The notes below the pieces were generated by a model. That model made no database searches. It was not told where the DNA came from and was given only the letters and a program-made list of their open reading frames with translations. From assembly GCA_028456385.1 (NCBI GenBank), contig JALNQF010000157.1, positions 1-64,000 on the forward strand: DNA of 64,000 nucleotides. Reading direction: 5' to 3'. A program made the position numbers and the translations under genes. The DNA is from Ophiosphaerella korrae (taxonomy: Eukaryota; Ascomycota; Dothideomycetes; Pleosporales; Phaeosphaeriaceae). Each line of letters opens with the position of its first letter. The first letter of the stretch is position 1. This document shows, one piece after another, positions 36,701 to 49,100 of the stretch.

Positions 36701-37730
36701 AATTATTATAATAGACTTTATTATAAAGCTACTAAAATTTAAAGATCTAATATTAAGAGTTAAATTTAATAGAATCTAAATAATAGTAGATAAGCTTATA
36801 AATTACTCTTATTTTAGACTATATAAAGAGAAAAGTAAGATAGAAGTTACTATATACTAGGTCCTAGAAACTATAATTAGCTAGTATAGTATTCTAGATA
36901 AAATTATTATAAATAAAGATATAAGATTTATATTAAAACTATAGAGAATAATAATAGTATAATTAGGAGTTAATTATATAATATTAATAGTATATTATCT
37001 ATAGATAGATAGATAATTAGAACGTATAAATTAGATAGTAGAATAGTACTTAAAATACTACTTTAACTACAATTAAAACAATTAGGTATAGTTACTACTT
37101 ATAGTATAACTAGTATATAATATTGTAAAGAATATAGTAATAAAAGTATTACTCTTTTTTATAAACTATAGATTTAACCTTAATATATACTAGATTCTAA
37201 GATTTAAAATATCTTAGTCTCTAAATAGAAAAAAATTTATAAATAGACTTAAAGAAATATAGAATTCTTATAAGATTAAATAGTAAAGTACTATAATAAG
37301 AAATACTAAAAGGAAGCCTAATTTAAAGAAAGAGAAAAAGTATAGTTAATATAAAGAAATATTAAGAATAAATAATTAAGCCTAAAACTAGATTACGTTA
37401 AAATAAAACTATATAAGATAGAAAAGAAAGTTATACTAGTTATATTTAAGCTAAGACTACTAGATAAGATAAAGATATACTTAATATTCTATATAGTACT
37501 ACTAGAAAAAGTACTATAAAACGTAAAACTACTAGTATATAAAATAGATACGTATAAAGAATAAGAAGAATAAAAAGTTAAAGAAATCTTATAATACTAA
37601 TTCTATAATAGTAAGAATTACTATATAGTAAAATAAATAAGTATAGATAAAAAAAGGTAACTATAAGAAGATATATAAGAACTAGAAGATAACTTTAATT
37701 ACTTTAAGAAACTAGAAGAGTTCTAAAATT
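33750..37730 (+). pseudogene. G6 pol pseudogene, 5' truncated, with a deleted RT box
   Basis: Linker text (KEYV.RRL.YKYIYNKYLKYKNYK) leads to protease NSRA at 34152-34163. The protease is then split by the solo LTR inside the NNKxxIxLxxLW segment. RT follows. At about 35463-35480 the YLDD box and the next residues are removed by a 21-bp in-frame deletion, leaving YLEIKEY. RNase H lies about 35860-36250, integrase 36300-37500, chromodomain about 37550-37730. RIP stops throughout. Irreversibly dead even without RIP because of the RT deletion. Confidence 0.85.
34355..34781 (+). repeat. Solo LTR S1 (type i) in the G6 protease
   Basis: 427 bp, beginning TGTTATAGGCGTAACAAGAG and ending CCCTATTACA. 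A perfect 5-bp duplication AATAA lies at 34350-34354 and 34782-34786. Three 31-bp hairpin units lie at about 34490-34582. No internal region remains, so it is the product of LTR-LTR recombination. It is the best reference for a full type i LTR here. Confidence 0.95.
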
Positions 37731-38370
37731 AAAACTTTCTAGACTACTATCTAGTAAACTAAGAGAATTAGTAATACTACTAATAGATAAAGAGATAATA
37801 GAAGTACTTAATATAATAGGAGCTAGAGTAGCCTTTACTATATCCTTAAGATCTAATTTAGCTTTTAATATATAAGACTATTTAGATAACTTAGTATTAT
37901 TATAAGCTTTTATCTTTTAAAAATACTTAATATAAGAATAAAGCTTTACTAGCTTATAAAGAGTTAACTTATACTTAGCTTTAGCTATAGTAAATTATAA
38001 TAATAGTTTCTTTTAAGCTCTATTAATAGTACGCCTTATATAACTTAGTAGAAGAAGACTATATAAAAATTAAATACTTATACTCTATAAGTAAAATACT
38101 AGATAAAATATATTTATACTAAATATTAGTTAGAATATACTTATTATAATATTTACTATTATTTAAAGATATTAAATATAAAAGACCTAATAAGACGTAA
38201 TAATAATAAAAAAATATCTTAACTTTATTATAAACTATAGAAGCTATAAAGAGAAGTTTATTATATTAAGAATAAGATAGTATAGAGCGTAATAAGAAGC
38301 TAATAATTAATAAAGAAACTAGATTAATAACTTTTACTTTAGAATAGAAGAACTAGAACTTACTTAAAAA
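37704..38370 (-). pseudogene. Antisense reading frame in the G6 3' region, strongly decayed
   Basis: The stop position (37704-37706) and the tail matching the other copies can be placed. Lys/Leu-rich text near 37840-37960 (IKAYNNTKLSK-like, LKANLDLKDIVKATLAPIIL) matches the second frame of G3 and G4. The N-terminal part is hard to follow. Included because the location is conserved. Confidence 0.3.
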
Positions 38371-38379
38371 AGGAGATAG

Positions 38380-38789
38380 TATTATAAGTGTAATAAGAGA
38401 AATTAAGATAGAACTAATTAGTCCTAACTTAGTTACTAACAAAGTATAAAATAAGTAAAGTAATAACTTATAAAATAATAAACTTAATTAGGAGACTAAC
38501 TATATTAAAGATACGTAATAACTTAATAAATTTATAATCTTAGTAAATATAAAGTTATAAAGTACTAAGAAAGTACTAAGTATATAGTTAGTAGTAATAC
38601 GCATTATTAAGATAGTATTAGTAATCTACTCTTTAACTAAAAGTAATAATACTTTAATATTACTTATTAAGAATTATTTATTATTTATAGCCTATTACCT
38701 AATTATAATATAAGCTTTTATTATTACTTTCTAATCTACTAATAATATATAGAAGGGTTACTATAGTTAATAATAGGTAGCTTATTATA
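38380..38789 (+). repeat. G6 3' LTR (type iii)
   Basis: About 410 bp, preceded by the purine tract AAAGGAGATAG. It starts TATTATAAGTGTAATAAG and ends near CTTATTATA, with the AGTTAATAATAGG end block also seen in the G12 5' LTR. Contains AAATTTATAATCTTAGTAAATATAAAG-like sequence of the type iii U3. The right edge is less certain because no duplication is visible. Confidence 0.75.
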
Positions 38790-38834
38790 ATTAGGCTAGG
38801 TAGTATAGTATAGTAGAATATATAACTATTTAGT

Positions 38835-38932
38835 AGTAAACGCTCTAGAGTAAATACTCTAGAATAAGCGCTTAGGAGTAAATACTCTAGAGTAAGTACT
38901 TAGGAATAAATACTAGATAGTAAGTATATAGG
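38835..38932 (+). repeat. 28-bp tandem repeat, 3.5 copies
   Basis: A half unit at 38835-38848 is followed by units at 38849-38876, 38877-38904 and 38905-38932. Units have the form AGTAAATACTCTAGA.TAAG, then CTTAGG or a variant. It may be a subterminal repeat of P1; that is inference from position only. Confidence 0.85.
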
Positions 38933-39089
38933 AATATTAATAGACCTTTATAGACTACTATATTTAATTTCTTTTTTACTTCTTATCTTAATAGAGTATT
39001 ATAACTAATACTTTAATTAAATTTATATCTACTTATTAATACTTATATACTTTATAATACTTTAATAAAAGCTAACTATTAATTAAGTT

Positions 39090-40113
39090 AAGAAACTAAA
39101 TTATTTATTAACTTTACTTATTTTATAGAAGCCTACTTACTTTTATTACTTTTACTTAGTTCTAAAGTCTTAATACTTATATAGATAAAAGAAAAAGTAA
39201 TAGTTAAGTATATCTTTAACTTAAATTCTTATAGTTTTACTTTAACGCTAGCTACTATATATAAAATAGCTAATAAGCTACTAGCTATTTATAATATACT
39301 ACTAGTTTAGTAAAAGTAGCTAGCTAACTTTATTAAGTATATAAATAGTTTTATAATATATTTTAATTACTTATATAATAAGTAGTAAGCTTTATATAAT
39401 AACTTTACTATTATAAGTAGCTAGTTTAAAATAGTAAAGTATATAAAAGCTATATATAAGATAGCTAATAAAAATATCTATAACTTTAATAAAGCTAAGT
39501 TTATAATAAGTAGAATTATAACTTAGCTTATTATAATAAAGTTAGAGAAGAAAGGTAAGCTAAAAGCTATCTAGCCTAGTAATAATAAGTAAGTAATAGT
39601 AATTACTATAATTAATACTACTAGATAAGTAGCTTTACTATTCCTTATCTTTACTAGTAAGTACTACTTCTTTACTTAGTATAAAGAAGACTATATTTTA
39701 TAAAACTAAGCTATTAAGATTAGTAATAATAGCTAGATATCTAATAAGCTAGCTATAAACTAGCTTAAGTACTTTAATAAGTATATAAAGAACTAAGTAG
39801 TTAGTATATATTAGCTACTTATACTTAATAGTTATAAAAGCTACTACTCTATTAAATTTAATAAGTTTTATAAAAAGAATAATATTTATATACTTTATAT
39901 ATAAGCTAATTTATTTTACTTACTATAGCTTTTTAATATTAGTTACTTCTTTTTATTAAAAAAAGTATATAGCTATTAAGTTAAAAGCTTAATTTAGAAC
40001 TATATTAATTATATTACTAAACTTAAATTCTTACTAGCTTTTTATATAGCTTTAAACTTATTATAAGCTACTTAGTTATTAACTACTAAGTACTTAAAAG
40101 TATAGTAAATTAG
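39090..40113 (+). pseudogene. Fot1/pogo-like transposase pseudogene
   Basis: This would cut and paste its transposon. The frame shows a CENP-B-type helix-turn-helix region with IYKIANKLLAIYN and IKYINSF (about 39240-39350). A DDE domain follows: IYNFNKAKFIIS (39477-39512), LKAI.PSNNK.VIVI, then LLILNSYKSYYSIKFNKFYKKNNIYILYI (about 39815-39900) and LFNISYFFLLKKVYSY (about 39929-39976), with a normal LLAFYIAL tail. Spacing and order match Fot1-like proteins. All three catalytic Asp positions now read Asn (AAT), and stops fall at Gln sites. Both patterns fit RIP of TGA to TAA and CAG to TAG. The N-terminus is not clear. Confidence 0.85.
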
Positions 40114-40123
40114 AAGTTAATAA

Positions 40124-40321
40124 CTAAAGTATATACTTATACCTATATACTAGCTTTATAGCTTTATATTTACTAAGATTATAAATTTATAAAGCTATTA
40201 CGTATTTCTATTATAATTAACTTTTTAATCTAAGTTACTACTTTACTTATCTTATACTTTATTAGTACTTATATTAAAACTAATTAGTTTTATCTTATTT
40301 ATTCTTATTATATCTATAATA
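40124..40321 (-). repeat. Truncated LTR (type iii), 3' LTR of G7
   Basis: About 198 bp matching the right half of G3/G10-type LTRs: one TACTAGCTTTATAGCTTTATATTTACTAAGATTA-like unit, then the TTATCTTATTTATTC block, ending TCTATAATA before a reversed purine tract. The left half has been lost at the P1 boundary. Confidence 0.75.
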
Positions 40322-40334
40322 CTATTTTCTTCTT

Positions 40335-40979
40335 CTAGTAAGCTTTTATTTTCTTACTCTAGAGCTAAAGTTATTAATCTATTTCTTTTATTACTTTCTA
40401 TACTTTATTATTCTAAATATAATAAAGTACTTCTTACTAACTAAGTTACTTAAAATAAAGTTAAGATATTTTTTTATTCTTATTATACTCTCTTAGAGCT
40501 ATTTTATATTATATCTTTAAAAAATAGTAAAGCTTATAATAAGTATATTTAAGCTAATATTTAGTACTATTATACTCTTTTTTATATCTTACTTATAGAG
40601 TATAAGTATTTAATCTAGATATAATCTCTTTCTACTAAGTTATATAAAGAAAGCTATTAATAAAACTTAATATAAAATATTATTATAGCTTATAAAAGCT
40701 AAAGCTAAGTATAAATTAACTTTTTATAAGTTATTAAATCTTTATCTTTATATTAAGTATCTTTTTATAGTAAAAGCTTATAATAATACTAAATTAATTA
40801 AGTAGTCTTATACTTAAGAAGCTAAAATAAACCTTAAAGATATAGTAGAAGCTACTCTAGCTTCTATTATATTAGATATTCCTATTACCTTTCTATCTAG
40901 TATTAGTAGTATAGATTTTCTTAGTTTACTATAAAGCGCTATAAAAGGTTTTAACTTTAGAACTCTTTTAGTTTCTTAA
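40335..40979 (+). pseudogene. Antisense reading frame in the G7 3' region
   Basis: Plus-strand reading opposite to G7. It contains SLKNSKAYNKYI.ANI (about 40518-40566), FISLIEYKYLI-like text, then second-frame text LYIKYLFIVKAYNNTKLIK (about 40743-40800), KINLKDIVEATLASIILDIPITFLSSISS and the tail EGFNFRTLLVS with a stop at 40977-40979. It resembles G3 more than G5. Few stops remain in the second frame. Function unknown. Confidence 0.42.
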
Positions 40980-42895
40980 AGTAATTAAGATTATTTTCTA
41001 GTTTCTATATATCTTCTTATAGTTAACATTTTTTATTTATACTTATTTATTTTACTTAGTAGTAGTTTCTTCTATTATAGAATTAATAATATAAGATTTC
41101 TTTAACTTTTTATTTTTTTTATTCTCTATATGTATCTACTTTATTTACTAGTAGTTCTACTTCTTATAGTACTTTTTCTAGTAGTACTATATAGAATATT
41201 AAGTATATCTTTATCTTATCTAGTATTCTTAGTTTAAATATAACTAGTATAACTTTCTTTTTAATTTTATATAGTTTTATCTTAATATAATCTAGTTTTA
41301 AACTTAATTATTTACTTTTAATATTTTTTATACTAACTATACTTTTTTTCTCTTTTTAAATTTAGGGTTTTTTTATATTACTTATTATAGTATACTACTA
41401 TTTAATTTTATAAAAATTCTATATCTTATCTTAACTAATTATATATTTTTTTTATTTTATTAGTAAAGTTTTCTCTTTTTAAAAACTAAAATATTTTAAA
41501 TTTTAGTATATAGTATATATAAGAGTTAAATCTATAATTTATAAAAAAAAGTAATACTTTTATTACTATATTCTTTATACTATTATATACTAACTATACT
41601 ATAGGTAGTAACTATACCTAGTTATTTAAGTTATAATTAAAGTAGTATCTTAAATACTACTCTACTATCTAATTTATTTATTTAAATTAATAATTTATTT
41701 ATAGATAGTATACTATTAATATTTAATTTTTAATTCCGAATAATACTATAATTATTCTCTATAGTTTTAATATAAATCTTATATCTTTATCTATAATAAT
41801 CTTATTAAAGATACTATACTATCTAACTATAGTCTCTAGAACCTAGTATATAGTAATCTCTATTTTACTTTTTTCTTTATATAGTCTAAAGTATAAATAC
41901 TTTATAGGCTTATTTACTATTATTAACATTCTATTATATTTTACTTTTAATATTAAATCTTTTAACTTAAGTAACTTTATAATAAAGTCTATTATAATAA
42001 CTTTTTAGAGTTATTTTAGTACTTTAACAAGTTATAGTATTCTATATAGTATATATTTACTATTTATATTTTAGTAATACTTTGTATAATCTTATAGTAT
42101 ATCTATTACTAGTTATTTTACTTTTTATATATAGTAATCTTTTAGAAACCTATTTAGTATTTTATTAATACCTTAATATCTATATACTAGTAGTTTATAA
42201 AACTACGAAATAAATTCTTTTTATATTTTATTTAGAATATATATTCTTCTATAAGCTTTTATAAATTTTTCTTAGATTTAAAGTTTTTTTATTTTTTTAA
42301 AAGCTTTTTATATTTTCTCTTAAATTTATTTATTTAGCTTATTAATCTTTCTTTTATATATTATAGCTATTCTAAGTATATTTAAAACTAAAGATCTTTT
42401 TTTATTTTTAACTAAAACTATACTAGTAGTATTTACTTCTTTTTATAAGTCTAGTCTTCTACTTAAAGTATCTATAAATTAATTATTTTTACATTTTATA
42501 TATATAATTTTAAGATTAAATATTAATAAGTAATTCTACTATTTTATATAGTATTAAAATAAGTTTTTACTTGTTATAAACTTATAAGATTTCTATAGTC
42601 TATATAGAACTTTATTTAAGACTTTACTTTTTAGAAGTATACTTTCTATTACTTAAAACTTTATAGATTACTAGTATTTTTTTTTTATAAATTAAGTAGT
42701 TAAGCTCTACTAGCTTTATTTTCTTAGAAAAGTATTTAACTAAGTATTCTTACTTTATAACCTATTCTTCTTATATTAGTACTATTCTATAAACTAAGTT
42801 ATATATTCTAATTATTACGTTTTCTATAAACTTTTATTTAATCTATTTAAATAATATATATTTTTTATAAGTTTTATTAATAGTTTTATTAGTTT
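40935..42895 (-). pseudogene. G7 pol pseudogene (chromodomain, integrase, RNase H part)
   Basis: Minus-strand text: the chromodomain tail (40935-41100), the integrase C-terminus with KxKVYLV-like text (about 41330), the ATTRVSPFFINYR-like motif around 41540-41590, the catalytic core to about 42300, and RNase H ending in a shortened segment at 42895. Several small indels besides RIP. Cut by G8 before the RT. Confidence 0.75.
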
Positions 42896-43598
42896 TATTA
42901 TAGGTGTAAAAAGAGAAATCGAGATAGAACTAATTAATCTTAACTTAAGCGCTAACGAAGTATAGGACGAGTAAGGTAATAACCTAGATTAGGAGGCTAC
43001 TTATAACTAGGACACGTAGTAGTAATCTATAATTACGTATAAATAGATTAGAGTAGTCTATAATAATAGACGAATAGATTAAAGTAATCTATAGTTACGT
43101 ACTAATAGATTAGTAGTATAGTAGAGTTATAGTAGAGTTAGCTAAGTTAAGCTCTAAAAAAGCCTTAGTTAGAGAGTTTAAGGGTATTTAAGCTTAATAT
43201 AGGAGGAACTTAACTATACTAAACTAACTTAATAAGACGTACAGCGAGGTTAATAGAAGTAAGAACTTCTACTTATATCTTCTACTACTAATTAAGCTCT
43301 TAGTACGTAGTTAATTAGTCTACCTACGTTAAGTAATATCTATTATTTACTACTATAGTAGTAATCTATATTATTATATAAATAGATTAATATAAGTATA
43401 TAATTAGTAGTAATACGTATTATTAAGATAGTATTAGTAATTTAATCTTTTAACTATAGAACGCTAATATAAGATAATTACAAGATATCTTCTATTATTT
43501 ATAGTTATTACTAATTATAATATAAGCTTTTATTATTACTTTATAATCTACTAATACCTAAAGGTTATTAGGAAGTTAACCCTAGTGTACCTATAACA
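42896..43598 (+). repeat. G8 5' LTR (type i) with insertion
   Basis: Begins TATTATAGGTGTAAAAAGAG and ends ACCTATAACA, followed by CCTTACTAATTTAG. 31-bp hairpin units (43021-43113) are interrupted by the 43117-43357 insertion. Net length equals that of the 3' LTR. Confidence 0.92.
43117..43357. mobile_element. 241-bp insertion with TIR, solo LTR or MITE of another family
   Basis: Ends are TATAGTAG and CTACTATA, exact reverse complements. GTAG is duplicated on both sides (43113-43116, 43358-43361), and removing 245 bp restores the sequence found in the 3' LTR. Unlike its surroundings it keeps CpA (ACGTACAGCGAGG) and has a TATTTAAG promoter-like box near 43187. The ends would be TG...CA before RIP, favouring a Copia-like solo LTR. 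No coding capacity. Confidence 0.8.
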
Positions 43599-43602
43599 CC
43601 TT

Positions 43603-44740
43603 ACTAATTTAGTTATTACAAGGAGTAAAGTATAAGTAGCGTATAGTCTAGCTAATATAATAGTAGAAAGTTTAACTAAAAAAGTAGCTAAAGCACTTAT
43701 AAGTAGTTATAAGTTAGATAATACTATATAGAAAGTAGTTAGAGAATATATAAATAACTTAATCTCTAAAAAAGAATATATAAAAATAGTAATTAATACC
43801 CTAGAAACCTAGAATAAGAAACTTTAGGAATATATAAAGTATAATAAGGCCTAGATTAAAGCTATTATTAAAGGATAAAACTAAATAGAATTAATTACGT
43901 AATACTAAGAAATAAGTACAACAAAGAAACTACTAAAGATACTTATACTTAAGAAATTTAATAGAATAAGGGAAAAACTAAGACCTTTTATAGTATTAGT
44001 ATAACTTTAGATAGATATATAAGTACTATACTTTAATATAGAAGAAAAGAAAGTATTATATAAGAATATACTTTAAGGAAGATATAATAAAATAGTTTAA
44101 ACCTTACTAGATAGATTATATAATATACGCCCTAATAATATAGAAAGATAAAACTAAAGCTATTTTTAGAAGTTATAAATACTTTACTAAACAAATAAGA
44201 GTAGTATTTAGAGATATAGATATTACCTAATAGGCTAAAGAAAGGCTAGAAAAACTTATATAAAATAAAAGTATTTTAGAATATATATTATACTTTAAAT
44301 AAGTATTACAAAATATAGAATAGAATAAGTTAGCTTTAATATTATAATTTAAACAAAGACTAAACTTAAAAATCTAATACAAGATAATTTATATTAAAAA
44401 ACCTAGAATACTAGAAGCTTTAAAGTAATAGGTAATATAAATTAATAATAACTTCTAAGAATAGAAAAAGAAGAAGTATAGAGGATCTACTTAGAATTAG
44501 GATAAGAGAGACCTTATAATCCTTAATACTAATAAGGATAAGAAGAAAAAGAAAAATAAAGACTTTACGTACTTTAACTATAGTAAGAAAAGCTACTACG
44601 TAAAAAATTACTAATTATAAAAAAAGAAGAATATAGTATATTATAAATATAGAAAAGTAAAATACTTTATAAAAGACTATAGAAGTAAAGACTATAAGAA
44701 AGATAAGAAAGCCTAGTTAAAGATAACTAAAAGTAAAAAA
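43603..44740 (+). pseudogene. G8 gag pseudogene
   Basis: The plus frame from the LTR edge has TNLVITRSKV, VAYSLANIIVESLTKKVAKALISSYKLDNTI. The gag core follows with AIFRSYKYFTKQIRVVFRDIDIT, then a Lys-rich KKKKNKDFTYFNYSKKSYYVKNY and second knuckle YYKYRKVKYFIKDYRSKD (about 44570-44690). A G1/G4-like subtype by the KxVAKALIS text. The codon phase differs from the RT box downstream, so it has picked up an indel. Confidence 0.83.
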
Positions 44741-47700
44741 AAAGTACTAAAAGTATAAGCTAAACTTTAGGAAAAATTAGCTAAGAGTAAAGAACTATAG
44801 TATATAATACTCTATTAGACCTTTTGTTATAAAGATAACTACTATATATATTATTCTAGTAAAGAGAAAGTAAGATAGTTCTTATAAAAAAATAGAGTAG
44901 TAGTAATAAAAGAAAAAAGAATAAAAGTATAGCTAGAAGAAATAGTATATATAATAGACCTATTAATAGAAGATTTAGAAAGAAAAAGACTTTAGATTCT
45001 ATTAATCTAGGCTAAAAGACTAGTACTAGATAAAGAGACTACTATAGCTTTTTCTAAAAGACTAAGTAGAAGTAAGAAATAAGTTAGTATAAATAATATA
45101 GAATATACCTAGTTAATAATATATAGATATAATAGCTATATAACTATAGATATAGAAGATTAAAATAAATAATAGAAGTTTATTTAGAAATACTTACTAG
45201 TTATAAGTATAGAGGAAGTATATAAAGACTAGAAAGAGTATAATCTTAAAGAAATAAAGTTTATACTATTTTAAAAATAAATAAAATAATATATAGTTAT
45301 AATAAAAAGAATACCTATATAAAGAGAGTAGTAGTTTCTTATAAGAAAAATATAATAGATTAATAAAGCCTATATACTAAGAGTACTAGTAGTATACTAT
45401 ATCCTAATAATAGATATACCTAGAAAAGATAAATACTAAGAAGGAGATAATAAAATAATAGAACTAAAACATCTAGTATATTTTAAAGTATTATAGATAT
45501 TATACCTAGATAAGAATTATATTATATATAGAAAACCTAAAGTAAATAATAGTATATAGCCTATAAGAAGAAGAGGCTATAACTATACAAGAGTAATTCT
45601 AGTAGAAGATATCTAAGGATAAGAAATAATCCTAGAAGAAAGTTACGTAGTAGTAAGACCTAGACTAAAACTATCTAAAAAATATATCTAAGGAAGACTA
45701 TAAGATAAATACACGTATAATAAATATCTAAAGTATAAAGAATATAAACTTAAAGTAAGCCTATAGCTCTAAAAGGATAAATAATTTATAAAATTACTTA
45801 AGTAAGAATAGCTAGAAAGTATAAGAGACCTATATATTATAAAAACAAGTATATATTAAAGAAAGAAAGTATAATTAATAATTAATAGTAGAGCTATAAA
45901 GAACTTTATATTAAAGAAGTTTATAGAGATATAAGGAATATATTATATAATAAAGAAATACTCTTAATAGTTAAGTATAATTAAAGGAAAACTATTCTAG
46001 GAACCTATTAGGTTTAAAATAGTTCTCTCTATACTAGAACTAAAAGAGATAAAAATTAAGAATATAGTTATAGATATAATAACAATTAATAATAAATAAG
46101 ATATAATATTAAAAATACTATAGTTATAAATAACTAATCTATATATTAATTAGAGAATAAGAAAAATTAATTACTATATAATAGATATAATAAAAGCTAA
46201 TATAAGTACCTATAAAAGAGAATTCTCTAAAGAATATAAGAAATAAGAAAAATAGCTTATAGAACCTAAAGACTATCTTCTAGAATATTAGCTATAGGAT
46301 TTAGTAATAGACCTAGAAAAAGATAAAGACGTAAGATAGAGCCTAGTTTATAGAAAAATAGAAGAAGAATCTAAGATTAAATAAGCGTTTATTATAAACG
46401 TAATAAGAAAAAGATAGATATAAGAATCTAAATCCTTAGTAGTATATAAACTTATATTTATAGATAAAAAAGAGATAAGTAATAAAAGACTTTATATAGA
46501 TTTTAGAAAAACTAATATAATTATAAATAAGAACTAATACTTCTTACTATAAATAGATAAAATACAAGTTAGATTATAGAAAGTAAAGATTTTTATAAAA
46601 CTAGATATCTAAAACGCCTATTACTAGATTAGAATTAAAAAAGGCAATAAATAGAAAATAGTATTTAGAATATAATATAGACTATATAAATACTTAGTTA
46701 TACTTTTTAGATTAATATACGTACTAGTAACCTTCTAAGAAAGAATTAATATAGTACTAAGAGAGTACCTAAACGTATTTATATTTATATACTTAGATAA
46801 TATCTTTATATTCTTAGAAATAGAGGAAGAACACGTATAATATATATATAAAGTACTAGAAAAACTAGTAAAAAATAAATTATTTCTTAAAATAAGAAAA
46901 TACAAATTCTATATAAAAGAAATAGACTTCTTAGAATTTATTATTAAACTAGGAAAAATAAAGATTAATCTTAGAAAGATAAAGTTAATTAATAAATAGC
47001 TAACACTAAAGAACCTAAAAGAAGTATAATAATTTTATAGGTTAGTAAACTTTTATAAAAAGTTAATAATAGAATAGTCTAAAGATATAGAACTAATAAT
47101 AAGACTTATAAAGAAAGATATACTATTTAAATAGATAAAAGAATATAATAAAGTATTTAATAAGATTAAGAAAAAGTTTATAGAAAACCTAATTATTAGG
47201 ATATATAACTTAGACTTACTAGTAATAGTAAAAATAGACGTATCTAACTTAGTCTATAGAATAGCACTAATATAAGAAGACCTAAGGACTAAATAAAAAT
47301 ACTTAGTTAAGTACTTTTCTAAGAAAATAAATCTAGTAGAGCTTAACTACTTAATCTATAATAAAGAAATACTAGTAATCTATAAAGTATTTAAATAATA
47401 AAGAGTATACCTATAAAGAGTAAAGTACTAAATAAAGGTTTATATAGACTATAAGAATCTTATAGGATTTATACTAAATAAAGACTTATTATAATACTAT
47501 ATAAGATAGTAGGAATTCTTATTAATATTTAACTTAGAAATTATATATATAAAAGAGAAAGATAACTAATTAGTAAATACTCTTAGTAAAAGACTAGACT
47601 TATAAAAAAAAGTAAATACTACTAGTATAGTTCTAGTTAAGAATAAAAAAAGAGACCTAGTCTTAAATATACTTAAAATAGCTATAATACTTAAGAGAAA

Positions 47701-49100
47701 ACGTAGTAAGCTAGATAAATAGATTTAGAAAATAATACAAGAAGTATCTAAAGAAATAGTAAAGCTAGAAATCTAAAAAAGACTTATATAAGCTTATAGA
47801 AGAATATATATTCTAAAAAAGATCTAGAGAGAATTTATATAATAATTCTATAAACTACTAGTATATAGATACTAAAGAATTAATAAAACTCTAGATAGAC
47901 TACTATAAGACTACTATACTCTAAGAGTAAGATAGCTAGTAATAAAAGTACTATAAGACTATATAGAATACGATAAAAATAAGTATAGTAGATATATACT
48001 ATATAGAATACTATAATAAGTTAAAATACTAAAATAACTATAAAGAGTTATTACAATAGACTTTATTATAAAGTTACCTAAGTTAAAAAACCTAATATTA
48101 AAAGTTAAATATAATAGAATCCTAATAATAGTAAATAAACTTATAAAGTACTTATACTTTAAACTATATAAAGAGAAAAGTAAGATAGAGGTTACTATAT
48201 ATTAGGTTCTAGAAACTATAATTAGTTAATATAGACTACTAGACAAGATAATTATAAATAGAAATATAAGGTTTATATTAAAACTATAGAGAACAATAAT
48301 AGTATAATTAAAAGTTAGATATATAATATTAATAGTATACTACCTATAAATAGATAGATAATTAGAACGTATAAACTAGATAGTAGAATAGTACTTAAGG
48401 TATTACTTTAACTATAACTAGAATAACTAGGTATAGCTACTACTTATAGTATAGTTAGTATATAATAGCGTAAAGAATATAGTAATAAGAGTATTACTTT
48501 TCTTTATAAACTATAGATTTAACTCTAGTATATATTAAATACTAAGAACTAAGGAATCCTAGTCTTTAAGAAGAGAAAACTTTACTAATAGACTTAAAGA
48601 TATATATAATTAACTAAGATAAGATATAGAGTTCTTATAAGATTAGATAGTTAAGTACTATAATAAAAAATACTAAAAGGAACCTTAATTTAAAGAAAGA
48701 GAAAGAGTATAGTTAGTATAAAGAAATATAAAAAGTAAATAACTAAGTTCTAAACTAGACTATATTAAAATAAGACTATATAAAATTAAGAAAGAAGTTA
48801 TACTAGTTATATTTAAACTAAAGTTACTAAATAAGATAAAGATATACTTAACTTTCTATATAGCGCTACTTAAGATAGTACTATAAAACGTAAAACTACT
48901 AGTATATAAAGTAGATATATATAGAGAATAGGAAGAATAAAAAGTTAAAGAAATCTTATAATACTAATTCTATAATAAAAGAAATTACTACCTAGTAAAG
49001 TAGATAAGAATAGATAAGAAAAGAGAACTATAGGAAGATATATAAGAACTAGAAGATAACTTTAACTACTTTAAGAAACTAGAAGAGTTCTAAAATTAAA
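44741..49100 (+). pseudogene. G8 pol pseudogene (linker to chromodomain)
   Basis: Linker, protease NSRA at 45884-45895 followed by NNK.DIILKIL, RT box YLDN at 46790-46801, RNase H about 47190-47620, integrase about 47690-48870 (IIKLLTRLKTL-type zinc region, IDFIIKLPKLKNLILKV, TTRVLLFFINYRFNSSIY), and chromodomain about 48920-49100 (KVKEIL, NYYLVK.IRIDKKR). Stops at Gln/Trp codons. Integrase and RT active-site residues are partly lost. Confidence 0.87.

Larger units (their letters stand above)
33750..38789 (+). mobile_element. G6: chromovirus element, 5' half missing
   Basis: Plus strand. It starts abruptly at the G4 3' LTR in the gag-protease linker and runs through pol to a 3' LTR at 38380-38789. 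It carries a solo LTR at 34355-34781. It is the most heavily mutated plus-strand copy, fitting its place as the oldest host of the left nest. Its 5' LTR and gag are predicted to lie left of the window if G4 and G1 are nested insertions. Confidence 0.8.
38790..40123 (+). mobile_element. P1: Fot1/pogo-type DNA transposon remnant
   Basis: This segment between the G6 3' LTR and a broken minus-strand LTR is not gypsy-like. It holds a tandem repeat, a spacer and a transposase reading frame of the Tc1/mariner superfamily, pogo/Fot1 branch. I could not define terminal inverted repeats or the TA target duplication; the right end appears lost at the G7 LTR fragment. Confidence 0.7.
40322..42895 (-). 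mobile_element. G7: chromovirus 3' fragment, cut by G8
   Basis: Minus strand: 3' region, chromodomain, integrase and part of RNase H, stopping at the G8 5' LTR. The RT-to-gag half is not found on the far side of G8, where a different fragment (G9) lies. Very AT-rich and old. Confidence 0.8.

Noticed and set aside
43117..43357. 241-bp insertion as a SINE
   Set aside because: No tRNA-like head or A-rich tail; the inverted ends and TG...CA-like termini fit a solo LTR or MITE better.
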